Assembly: GCA_026075535.2 (NCBI GenBank)
Contig: AP026543.1
Coordinates: 1-64,000, forward strand
Direction: 5' to 3'
Length of the DNA: 64,000 nucleotides
Source: Tricholoma matsutake
Taxonomy: Eukaryota; Basidiomycota; Agaricomycetes; Agaricales; Tricholomataceae
In this document: in pieces, positions 23,541 to 32,722 of the stretch
How the letters are laid out: every line of letters starts with the position of its first letter
Position numbering within the stretch: the stretch's first letter is position 1
The notes under the pieces: model-generated
Database searches by the model: none
The model's input: only the letters and a program-made list of their open reading frames with translations
Told to the model about the DNA's origin: nothing
Made by a program: the position numbers and the translations under genes

Positions 23541-23576
23541 ACACCATTTCTATGTTGGGCCTTTAGGGGGAGCAAT

Positions 23577-23942
23577 TGTCATGGACATGCCTCCTGGGGT
23601 ACATGGGCCAAGGTGAGGGTAAGGCATTGGTGCCTTGTACATACATAATTCTCTTTTCCTTCCCTGAGTTGAGATCGCAATGAGGGCATTGCTATTGTGT
23701 AGGGGGGTACATGTAGCTGTGGCAGTAGTGCTCATAGCAGAGTCCGTAGCAGAGCCGTGCCAGAGTCTGGCATTCCCCTTAGTGGTCACATGACCTCGTA
23801 GATAGACACGCGCATGTGGTAGACAGAGAATCATCTTTGCTTGTCCGCGTCCTTTCCGACTCGCGTCTAGTAGTAGACGCGAGCCCTGTCCAAACCATCT
23901 CGTCTAGTAGTAGACAAGACCCTGAGAGACCGCACGACTCCA
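23577..23942 (+). repeat. 3' LTR of gypsy element 1
   Basis: 366 bp starting TGTCATGGACATGCC and ending CACGACTCCA, canonical TG...CA. Contains a tandem CTAGTAGTAGAC motif twice in its last 90 bp. Confidence 0.88.
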
Positions 23943-24898
23943 GTGCTGAGCTCACTTGTTGCCATCTCCACCCCCCACATCCACCTCCTCCACAACCTAC
24001 CCCCACACCCTCTATTGCCCCGCCCTGCCCCTGCCCCACATAAATGCTCAATATGTCCACTTCAAATGGGAACCCCCACTGCCCCCCCCCCCACACACAC
24101 ACACATTGCCATTGCCAGGGCAATCTCCCCATTGAACACCCTCTTCCCCTTTGGCCTATCCTCATCTCCATCCCCATCCCCATTCATCACAGCACCCAGA
24201 CTAGCATGCTGCTCATCCCCTGCTGCAAATGCGAAATCCCCAACTCTGACATATGTTGAGGGTCATTTTATGGTGATGGTGGTGCTGGGGCCTGCCATCT
24301 GTATGGTGGCAGGATGGGATGAATGTGGGCAACATGGACAAGAGGACCAAGGAGGCATCAGCATTGTTGCCAGTGATGTTCTGCAGCTGGCTCAAGAGGC
24401 GGTTGAAGTTGGGAGTGGGAGAATCAGAGGAGGGGTGGTGTTTGTGGGTAGAGTTGGCACAAGAGACAGAGGTGGAGGGTAGGAGGGAGGATTTGTAGCT
24501 CCTGGAGCCACTGGGACAGCACTTGCTTGGGAGACCTGGTGGGAGATCATGGGGAAGTGGGGGCTGGGCATGTGGAGGACAGGGTATCGTGTGTTCTGGT
24601 GATTGTGGAGAGGTGTATGGAGGGCTGGAGGGCGAGTTGGATTGGGTTGGGTTGTGTAGATGGGCAGAGGATTGGCTTGCCAGTTTGTGTGCACAAGTTA
24701 GGCTAGAGCCTGCATGTAAGCCACCACATAAAGGAATATTGGGGAGGGTAGTTGTGTTTCTTGTGGGCATCGCTGTAGGTGATAGAGGGGACGGTGCTCC
24801 ACAGGTATGATGACCATTGATTAGGGAGAGCATGGGGCAGAAAGAAAGCGGCGATAGTGGCAATGGAGACAATACACTGGGCATGTGGTGTCTGTTCA
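23943..24898. other. C/P-rich low-complexity stretch, no supported gene
   Basis: Cytosine-rich sequence with CA repeats near 24090 and a long minus-strand open frame (24956-24213) that is Pro/Ser/His-rich. The openness follows from base composition; splice or domain evidence is lacking. Confidence 0.4.
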
Positions 24899-25323
24899 AC
24901 TGAACACTATTGACCCAGCAGATTCTTTGCAACACGTGACTTTTGGAAAATGCCATTGCTGGAATTTATGCAGATTTTCAGCAAGCATTTGCTTGAGCGT
25001 TGTAGCCTTTTTACATAATACAGTTTTCACATTGATACTGAGACTGTAGGAGACAGTCAGACTCCAAAGCATGGTAAAAGGTTTTCAGACCACAACTTCA
25101 ATGCACTATCATATTACTGCGTGACTGGCAATTGGTCATGTTTGTACTTTGATTTATTTTGAATGGGAGATCTTTTGCAAGCCATTCTTCGACAACCATG
25201 CCACATTTTGGCATGATTCTGTAGTCTATCTTATGGTACTAACTGAGCTCTAGAGCTCCACACAACATTTTTATTTTTTAGTTGATCTGTGGAAATTAGG
25301 TTGACCCCTGCCAATTATTTGTG

Positions 25324-26013
25324 TGCATTAAGACTATAGGTCTTTAACTCAGCCTCAGCTTCATGTGTTTACAGTTGGAGGCTTTCCAACTGTATCGGTA
25401 TCGCACTAGGAGACTTTCCTAGTGTATCGGGATTCCTGCCTTCACTTGGGTACTTCCACAAGTAGTCACGGCTATCCATACTCAGAGGCTTTCTGACTAG
25501 ACTGTTTGTTTGTGTATCACAGTTGGAGGCTTTCCAACTGTCGAGTTCGGGTTATCACAGCTAGGGGCTTCCTAAGCTGTCGAGTTCAAGTGTATCACAA
25601 CTAAGGGACTTCCTTAGTTGTCGAGTGTTCTGGTTGAGTCTAAGACCATTGGTTGAATTAGGTCAAGCTGGAGAATACACAGAGTGTAGCTACAGCTTAT
25701 ATACTGTTCCAGGACTATCTATCGTCCAATCAGAAGGTGAGGTAAATATAGACAAGAACAATAGAAACAGTAGGCCTCATGCCTCGCATGAGGTGTCCGA
25801 TGTCAAGGACATGCTGCGGCACAGCATGTCGATTGTGAGGGTCCGACATCACGGACCTCATGTAAAGGGGTTGTCATACCACGATGTGTGTGGGAGTGGA
25901 TTTGGGTGCATGGAGTCGCCATGTGTCAAGGTGTCTTCTGTCGGAAGTGAGTCGAATCGAACAAGAAAAAATGAAGTGCCCAGTCTTGCGGGTCCAGATA
26001 ACAAATTGTAACA
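25324..26013. mobile_element. Solo LTR-like insertion in left foldback arm
   Basis: 690 bp starting TGCATTAAGAC and ending TTGTAACA (TG...CA), sitting exactly where the left arm is interrupted. Flanks are TTGTG (left) and GTGTG (right), so a 4-5-bp duplication with one mismatch. On the minus strand it begins TGTTACAATTTG. No coding region; it contains an unusual array of hairpins. The solo-LTR call is inference from ends and flanks. Confidence 0.6.
25371..25857. repeat. Array of about eleven short hairpins
   Basis: Stem-loops at 25371-25393 (ACAGTTGG/CCAACTGT, loop AGGCTTT), 25404-25424 (CACTAGG/CCTAGTG, loop AGACTTT), 25444-25463, 25482-25496, 25519-25541 (again ACAGTTGG/CCAACTGT), 25557-25580 (ACAGCT/AGCTGT) and 25597-25621 (ACAACTAAGG/CCTTAGTTGT, loop GACTT). 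Spacers share TCGAGTTC and TATC. Four more follow: 25775-25793 (CCTCATGC/GCATGAGG), 25795-25810, 25810-25828 (CATGCTG/CAGCATG) and 25840-25857 (GGTCCG/CGGACC). Stems differ from one another yet remain self-complementary. Confidence 0.85.
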
Positions 26014-26591
26014 GTGTGTGCAAACAATATCTCAAGAACTAGTGACTCACAACCTCAATTATTTGCAGGGGACATCCTCACCTAGATTACCCTTGACAGT
26101 GTACCACTCTCAGCTTGTTTTTCTGACCATTAGTTCTTGAGATATTGTTTGCACACACACATAATTGGCAAGGGTCAACCTAATTTTCACAGATCAACTA
26201 AAAAATAAAAATGTTGTGTGGAGCTCTAGAGCTCAGTTAGTAACATAAGATAGACTACAGAATCATGCCAAAATGTGGCATGGTTGTTGAGGAATGGCTT
26301 GCAGAAGATCTCCCCTTCGAAATCAATCAAGGTACAAACATGACCAAATTTACAAGTTTTTCCAGTCGCACAGTAATATGATAGTGCATTGAAGTTGTGG
26401 TCTGAAAACCTTTTACCATGCTTTGGAGTCTGACTGTCTCCTACAGTCTCAGTATCAATGTGAAAACTGTATTATGTAAGAAGGCTACAACGCTCAAGCA
26501 AACACTTGCCGAAAATCTGCATAAGTTCCAGCAACAGCATTTTCCGAAAGTCATGTGTTGTGAAGAATCTGCTGGGTCAATAGCGTTCAGT

Positions 26592-26854
26592 CACTGGCTG
26601 CACCGCAAGATACTTCTGGGGAGGTATCATGTCAGTATTGTAGAAGTATTCTTAATACTGTCTTCATACTCACCAAGAGGTATTTTGCCAGTATTCATAC
26701 CAATCTAAGATACTACTTGAGTACCTTCAGTACTGTCAAAATATGATATGATACTGTCAAAATACTTCTGGCAAAGTCTGTTGACAATATTAGGAATACT
26801 GTCAGGGTACTTCCACAGTACTTCTCCAGCAGTATTGTGCCTTGCACCCAGTGC
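26592..26854. mobile_element. CACTA-like MITE, second copy, inverted
   Basis: Begins CACTGGCTGCACCGCAAG and ends TTGCACCCAGTG(C). It is an inverted relative of the copy at 12935-13196, with the same AGTATT-rich interior. AGT precedes it and AGT follows one base after its end. It sits at the outer edge of the foldback right arm. Confidence 0.8.
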
Positions 26855-27519
26855 AGTGCCTGTTCATGCCACAATTGGGTTTCGTATTGGAGAATAGTGC
26901 AGCTTTGAGGAACGTATTACATGTCGGGGGTTTTGTGGCGCTGGCAAATAGCATCGACATGGTTGATACAGGGAAACAGGACGAGGAAGGTGTTTCATCG
27001 ACGGTTGTGCTGTGAGAGAAGAATGCATTAGTGCAAAAAAAATAGCGATAGACGACAATGCCCAACCTGGGATAGGTTACTAGGTAGGGTAAGATTAAGA
27101 GAACATTTTTCGAGGAAATCGGGGCTGCATTGTGGTAAGGATGGAGGAGTGCGGCATTGTGAAGGGGTCCGGAGGAAGAGACGGTACGCATTTGTGAAGG
27201 AGATTTCATGCGAAGAAATAGACGGGCCCAGAGAAAGTGAGGCGGTGATCCATTCAAGGCTGGTGGGCACCGAGGGCGAACGACCATTCCATTCTAGAAG
27301 AAAATCAAGGGCAGCGAAGCTAAATGGTAAGAAGGGAAGATATCAGAATACAGAATGCCAATCGCAGAGATACATTACGATGAAGACATGTCAGTGCGGC
27401 CGCGAAGCGCGCTTCGCTACATATGTTATGAAGTTTCCATGGCTTGGATGACCGATTTCTCATCACGTGGCGTTCAATTGTTTATTTCTCGCACTGTAGT
27501 GCCACTCGATCCACTTCTA
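26855..27519. other. Upstream region of the CRN gene
   Basis: GC content rises from about 27000. Short open frames on both strands lack support. May hold the CRN promoter; no TATA box stands out. Confidence 0.4.
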
Positions 27520-29752
27520 ATGTCAACGATCATCAGCCTTAATTGTTGCGTCTTCGGCGACGATCCCTCTCGCGTATTTTCCGTAGACATTGATAAAAAC
27601 AAGAAGGTCTCGGTGCTAAGGGATGCCATCCAAGCGAAGAAGAAGCCTGCATTCGATTCCATTACTGCCGACAGACTCGATCTATGGAACGCTAACAACA
27701 TTCCAACGGACGGAGACAAACGGGATTTCCAAACGAAACTGAACTGGATAGTGGCAAATGAGGATTCATTGAGAGGCGCGAAGAAGCTCAGTTCTGTGTT
27801 TGGGAGTCTGGAAGAGGAAGCACTACATGTGATCGTCAAGGCGGGTGAGCATTCCTAGTTCCGTTTGTTTTATATGTTATCTAACACAGGATTTTGGCAA
27901 GCATCCGATGGGCCCCCATTATTCCAACTCAATTGCCTGCGGCTCGGCGACGATCCCTCCCGCGTATTTTCTGTAGATATAGATAAAAACAAGAATGTCT
28001 CGGTGTTAAGGAAGGTCATCAAAGATGAGAAGAAGCCTGCATTCGATTCCATTACTGCCGACAGACTCGATCTATGGAACGTTTCCATTGAAATCGATGA
28101 TGATCTTTCAGAGAAACTTGCAGAGCGTCCTCACGAAAGGGCTTTACGTCCGACGGAAATATTGTCGGATGTATTTCCAAACGGCACTCCTGCCGTCAAC
28201 ACCCTCCATATCGTCGTTTATGCGCCTCCTGGTACGTGCTTTGCCCCAGTGTTAATGATCATGGGTATTCATCCGATGCTAGTTCATCGATTGCATAGAG
28301 TCCCTCCATCTTCGTACAACGCTCCTGCCGGCACTTCGACGGTAGAAGGTCTACGGTCCACATTCTTGAATAACTCACCTCAGAAGTCCCCTTCCGCCGG
28401 TGGGCAAACAGCGGACTTTTCCAGCCGTCAACATCGTGATACACAGGCAATAGCGTGCAATCGCCCTTCCTCAGCCAGTGATGTAATACCAGTCACGCTT
28501 CTCCACCCCGTATTCGGCGAATTCATTGACGATTGCGATAACTACGAGCCAAACAAAAAGGACCACGACGTCGTGCTCAAGTTGCAAACAGCCATGTCCC
28601 ACATCTACGCAGACGAAAAATCCCGCGCAAACGCTATCCGCGATATCTTCGAATCGTACGGGATATACCTCCGACCAACCAAGATTGGCAATTTCGAAAC
28701 GGATGGAGATATGACCTCGGGACGATTCGTCACGCTTCTCGCGGAATTCAAGAACGATGTGGGATGGTCAGGTGCTGAACCGTACCTTCAAGCCGCGCTA
28801 TATTATCTAGAGTTTACCCGGAAACTGGCTCCTAAATACTCGCAATCCTCGCTGCCGTGTCTGATTATGCTCGTTTTTGGTTCGTTCCCCTCAGCTGTCC
28901 TTGACTCCTTGTTTACTAAGCTCGAATTATATGCCAGGCCCCTACCTATGTTTCGCCGGTGCAGCTTGGAACAATCGCCCTAATCTACAGATCCTCTCAG
29001 TTCTACCATTTCATTTCCACTTTTCGGATACAAGGTTGAAGATGATGGCTGCGCGACAACTGGGAGCATCTACGAGAGCCATTAATTGTATCAAGCGTTT
29101 TTACGAGGACGAATATCACACCCGTAACCCACCTTCTCCAAACCAATCACAACCCCAGCCCATGCAACTGTTCCCATATCCGACATCTTTCACATCACTT
29201 GTGGATTCGAAGAAACAAAGCTTTGTTTATCACTCTCACTTGGACAACAACAAACTCATTTTTCGCGCGAAACTGTGCGATGGCAGCTCTGACCTTTGTG
29301 TCAAATTTGTTCGTCAGTATTCAAAGGAGGTGCATGAATATTGTGCTTCGATTAATGCTGCGCCAAAGCTCCTGGGATTCGAGAGTATGCCTGGTGGATG
29401 GTATATGGTTGTGATGACTTTTATCGAAGGATATGACATGCTCCATGAATCTGAATCTCTCATACAGACGGACAAGATTCGAGCTGTTATCGACCAGCTT
29501 CATCAACGTGGTTATGTGCATGGTGACATCCGGGACACAAATGTCATGGTTTCTTCTAATGGACACGTCATTCTTCTTGATTTTGACTGGGCAGGGGAGA
29601 GTGGAAAGGTTCGATACCCAATGAACACTCATTATGGAGATGATCTATGGCGGCCTGAAGGAGCACGGGATGGCATGCTCATTACTTGTGAACACGACAT
29701 CGAAATGATGGATGCTATGTCTGAAGCATTACAGAGGGATGCCAGATGTTGA
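27520..29752 (+). CDS. Crinkler (CRN)-type effector with duplicated header and C-terminal kinase domain
   Basis: Exons inferred at 27520-27844, 27890-28231, 28283-28879 and 28938-29752; introns of 45, 51 and 58 nt; about 692 residues. Residues 1-109 are a CRN header, a ubiquitin-like fold (GDDPSRVFSVDIDKNKKVS, DRLDLWN). A second, closely related header follows at about 115-220 (GDDPSRVFSVDIDKN again), which is unusual. After a low-complexity linker, a central region shows LLAEFKND and AEPYLQAALYYLEF. Its acidic-x-Lys pattern fits the restriction-endonuclease-like domains described in CR-toxin proteins, but this assignment is tentative. The C-terminal part is kinase-like: YVHGDIRDTNVMV supplies the catalytic loop (HxDxxxxN) and LLDFDWAG replaces DFG. 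No signal peptide. In known families such proteins act in nuclei of competitors or hosts, or in biological conflict. Unlike neighbours, the frame has no internal stop and keeps CG-rich codons. Confidence 0.85.
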
Positions 29753-29959
29753 GTATGTAGAAATTGATATATTTTGGCACTCAATTGTTGAGACTCGGAC
29801 TTGAAGTTTAAAACTAGCGCTTTAACACTGGTTAGGACCGGTTATGGGGACCAGTACTACCTACTAACTACTTCGTAGAGTATGTATTGTATGTAATCAA
29901 AAAAGAATAAAAACATCCATCCCCACGGCATAGTGGCTCATGGGGCTGGCAGTGGGTAG

Positions 29960-30152
29960 CTAACCAGTGGTTAGTCATTTTGCTGTCGTCGAAATTGATC
30001 GCGGCAAGGATGTTGGGGCACTCAAGAAAGCCATCAAGGAAGAAAGTGGCATTTGATCGCATCAACGCCAACAGCCTTGACATCTGGAATGTCTCCATAC
30101 CTATCGATGAAGACGCGAACCTTGATTCCTTGAAGCGCAAGTCAAGAACCTG
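29960..30152 (+). pseudogene. CRN header fragment
   Basis: Reads FAVVEIDRGKDVGALKKAIK, then with a small shift KVAFDRINANSLDIWNVSIP, aligning to the header of the upstream gene (VSVLR..IK..KKPAFDSITADRLDLWN). It lacks a start and everything downstream. A leftover of local CRN duplication. Confidence 0.7.
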
Positions 30153-30271
30153 AGGCTACATTAGAAGAAGTCGTTGTGGCATTAAAGGTACTGCTTACCA
30201 TTTGCGGAACTTAGGGCGCAGCCGATTTTTTTTCAAAAATTCTCAGGAGTTAGGTTCAAATAGTAATCGAC

Positions 30272-31488
30272 AAGCTGACCCAACTCTCCCCCACACTGAC
30301 GTTTCCATATGAGGCAACACTTTCCCAGTTGACAAATGATGAACATTTTCCCACAGCCTCAACATTCAACATTCAACGTTCAACAACCACCACACAACAT
30401 CGCGGCATCCCTGCCATAACACCTCACCCCCCTCCGTAAATGCGACCTCAACCACCACCGTAGCCTCCCGACCCTAAGTAAGTGTTTTATGTATTGTTTT
30501 TCTTACTGACAAGTTTCTAGGTTATATTTTCTATGCACGACGACTCATGCGGCTCGCACACCCCCTCTTCCCCATTCAAATGGGATGTGAGAGGTTTGTT
30601 TGGTCTAGCATGACCTCAGGCAGGTGCCGTGACCAGCAGGTACCCAAGGTAAGCACCCTATCCCCATATTCCTGCCACGTCACTACTACCTCGAAACAGG
30701 CAATGCCCGAGGGATCCAGCACCCGCCACTACCCCTGCGAGCAACAAGGACGAGGACAAGGTACCGCCGCCGCCGCCCCCGCAACAACCGCCGCAAGCGA
30801 CTGCTTGCGGGGTAGACACGGGGAGCGGGCAGACCACCGACAACGACTGCACGACAACGACCACGACAAGATGGGGCAGGGACATCAACGCAGATAGGGA
30901 CGACCCAACACCCCCCACCATGCGACAACAACAACGGCGAGGAGACGACGAGGATGATGACGGCCACCACCACCACATCACCCCCAACCGCCCCCGCGAG
31001 CAACTGCTTGTGGGGTGGAAACGGGGAGCAACAAGGACAGGGACGACGGGGAGAAGGAGCAGGTGCAACATCGACAATGGACTCACAGCACCCCTCCACC
31101 CCGCCGCGAGCGACTGCTTGGGGATGGAAACCGGGAGCGACGACGACGGGAGAGGGAGTGGGACAAAGATGAGGGGACAACGACGACAACGATAGCAACA
31201 GGGACAACGGCAGCCACTTCACGACCCCCTCCGTAGATGTAATTCTCTTTTTCTTTTTCTTTTCCTTCTCTTTCGTTTTTCGGTTTCGATTATTGTTGCT
31301 TGCCCCCCTCGCACTTGTGAGGGAAATTTTTATATGTATTTAATTGTGTAGTACCTTCTCAGGTTAATTCATTTTTTGACCCGTTTTTCTTATGTGATAG
31401 TTAGATAAAATAAAAACATATGAAATATTTGACTATGTGAACAAACTTCCTTTTTTGGATGTCTGTGTGGGGGAGAGTAAGGGTACTT
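30272..31488. mobile_element. Nested element, 1,217 bp, 8-bp TSD TAATCGAC
   Basis: TAATCGAC stands at 30264-30271 and 31489-31496. Imperfect TIRs of about 29 bp share CTCTCCCCCACAC. The 8-bp duplication suits hAT or KDZ superfamilies. The interior has intron-like borders (donor near 30480, acceptor near 30520), CCCCATTCAAATGGGATGTG, three GCGAGCAACTGCTTG-type units and one T-tailed hairpin, all shared with the element at 3082-4936. Confidence 0.85.
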
Positions 31489-31657
31489 TAATCGACATGT
31501 AGCTCACTCAGTAGTGCACCTGTAGCTACGAGAATAGCATATTTAGAGTCCCTTCGATGTGCACTATAAGACTGTACCATCAAAGTGATCAAAATGTAAA
31601 TTTTCGGAATGATGGTTTGGGCGGTCGAATTTCGCTACTCCCTATTCTTCTACCTCT

Positions 31658-32052
31658 ATGGATGACCATCCAGCAGGTGTCGAGAAGCGTATGAGGCTAA
31701 ATTCTGTGCTCAAAATCACGCTGCCAGCTCGTCCGTTGTCAAAGCGCGTTGTTGCTGATCACTTGGACGACTCAGCAGATGAGGTAACGGCTGATCCTAC
31801 AGCAAACTTCGAGCCTGAGCCACATGAGGCGACAACTAGACACCAGCCCCGGTCTCATCAATCTCTGAAGCCCCTCCACCAAAAAAGATGCGCAAGAATC
31901 TGTCTCAGCCAGCCGATGATGAGAGGATCGAGGAACTGAGCGATCCAGGTGTGTCATCTGACATCGATCTGTCGGATTCACCAGTTGTCATCGCAGCAGC
32001 ACCATCTGCAAAACATCGCAAGAAGCCTGGAAGATGCAGTACATACAAGTAG
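31658..32052 (+). pseudogene. Captured 5' fragment of a nuclear-type gene
   Basis: ATG at 31658 opens a frame (MDDHPAGVEKRMRLNSVLK) that continues, after one frame change near 31853, as PPPKKMRKNLSQPADDERIE and SDIDLSDSPVVIAAAPSAK before stopping at about 32052. Basic clusters and acidic Ser runs suggest a nuclear protein N-terminus. It lies antisense and 3' to the transposase, inside the element. Confidence 0.45.
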
Positions 32053-32054
32053 AG

Positions 32055-32577
32055 AACGAATACTACGCACCTTCTTTGAGCTCATTCCGAGTCTTTTGAG
32101 AGTCCGAGAGATAGCGGCCAGGGATACAGATATGTCATGCTGCTCATGTAATTGTTCCTGTATTTCATCTAGGTATAGATCAGGAGTGTGTTCGAACATG
32201 AACTGAGACATATAGTCAGAGGATAGCCCGAAGTGTGTTCTCCCCATGTACTTTCTATCCCTACAAACTTCTCCAACTTCTTGCCATGTCTTCTTCACAC
32301 ATTGTACAACCCGTAGAGGCATGTTGAGATCAGTGGCAATATCTTTGGAGCGCTTGTGCAATGTGTTATATGTGTATGCTTGATGGATGACACGCCGCTT
32401 TAGATCCATGGAGTAATACATTCGCACTGGGACAGGAGGCTTCTTGCGAGGCATGACAGGTTGTACAAGATGTCTGAGTGGAATACACTTGCTGGAGGTG
32501 AAAGAAAGTCGTGTCGTGTGTCTACTGATGAAGCTGACAAAAGTGACTTGTACATTTTTTATGGTACATACTTGCAT
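32055..32577 (-). pseudogene. Tc1/mariner-type transposase, N-terminal part only
   Basis: The DNA-binding half of a transposase: RMYYSMDLKRRVIHQAYTYN, then a helix-turn-helix (ATDLNMPLRVVQCVKKTWQE) and a second one (LDEIQEQL...VSLAAISRTLKRLGM). Homology stops after LGMSSKK near 32070; the DDE catalytic core is missing, replaced by the captured gene piece. The upstream start at 32577 is approximate. Non-functional for catalysis. Confidence 0.75.
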
Positions 32578-32722
32578 ATGTCAAGCCGAGTCCAAATATA
32601 CTATTCTCGTAGCTATAGGTGCACTACTGCATGAGCTACAGGTCGATTACTATTCGAACCTAACTCCTGAGAATTTTTGAAAAAAAAAATCGGCCGCGCC
32701 CTAAGTTCCGCAAATGGCTGTA

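Larger units (their letters stand above)
16893..23942 (+). mobile_element. Ty3/gypsy LTR retrotransposon, decayed (element 1)
   Basis: Full order LTR-gag-protease-RT-RNase H-integrase-small ORF-LTR on the plus strand. The 3' LTR is full length; the 5' LTR lacks its first 137 bp. A primer-binding-site candidate TGGTGACAACTGGGAATT starts at 17124, two bases after the LTR, and a polypurine tract (TTTAGGGGGAGCA) precedes the 3' LTR. At least six in-frame TGA stops, an RT frameshift and a deletion between RT and RNase H make it inactive. No chromodomain is visible. Confidence 0.92.
24899..26591. mobile_element. Large foldback (long inverted repeat) element
   Basis: The left arm 24899-25323 plus 26014-26047 pairs with the right arm about 26128-26591. 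Shared blocks include GACCCAGCAGATTCTT, GTTTTCACATTGATACTGAG, GGTTTTCAGACCACAACTTC, GAGCTCTAGAGCTC and CAATATCTCAAGAACTA. Arms are about 460 bp; the loop is only about 80 bp once the insert 25324-26013 is removed. Terminal bases read CACTATTGACCC, which hints at a CACTA relative. No coding capacity. Confidence 0.85.
30197..32722 (-). mobile_element. Tc1/mariner-like element with nested insertion and cargo
   Basis: Outer inverted repeats share CATTTGCGGAACTTAGGGCG and CTCAGGAGTTAGGTTC at 30199-30271 and about 32640-32718, with TA near both edges. The left TIR is split by an insertion at 30272 and resumes at 31497 (GTAGCTCACTCAGTAGTGCA), matching the right arm at 32583-32655. It carries a truncated transposase on the minus strand and a foreign gene piece on the plus strand. 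Confidence 0.78.

Noticed and set aside
16893..23942. Classical RIP with a strong single trinucleotide preference
   Set aside because: LTR differences concentrate on CpG, but the base before C varies (ACG, GCG, CCG); I see no clear TpCpG bias by eye, so methyl-CpG deamination is the safer reading.
24213..24956. 247-codon Pro/Ser/His-rich open frame on the minus strand
   Set aside because: Openness is explained by C-rich composition, it overlaps the foldback arm, and no splice or domain evidence supports it.
25371..25857. CRISPR-like array
   Set aside because: Units are individually palindromic and differ in sequence, spacers are not uniform, and the genome is eukaryotic.
26802..27287. 161-codon minus-strand frame upstream of the CRN gene
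   Set aside because: It overlaps the MITE end, has no motif and no splice context.
30658..31236. Several long low-complexity frames on both strands
   Set aside because: Overlapping frames in all phases over GAC/CAA-type repeats; no consistent coding signal.
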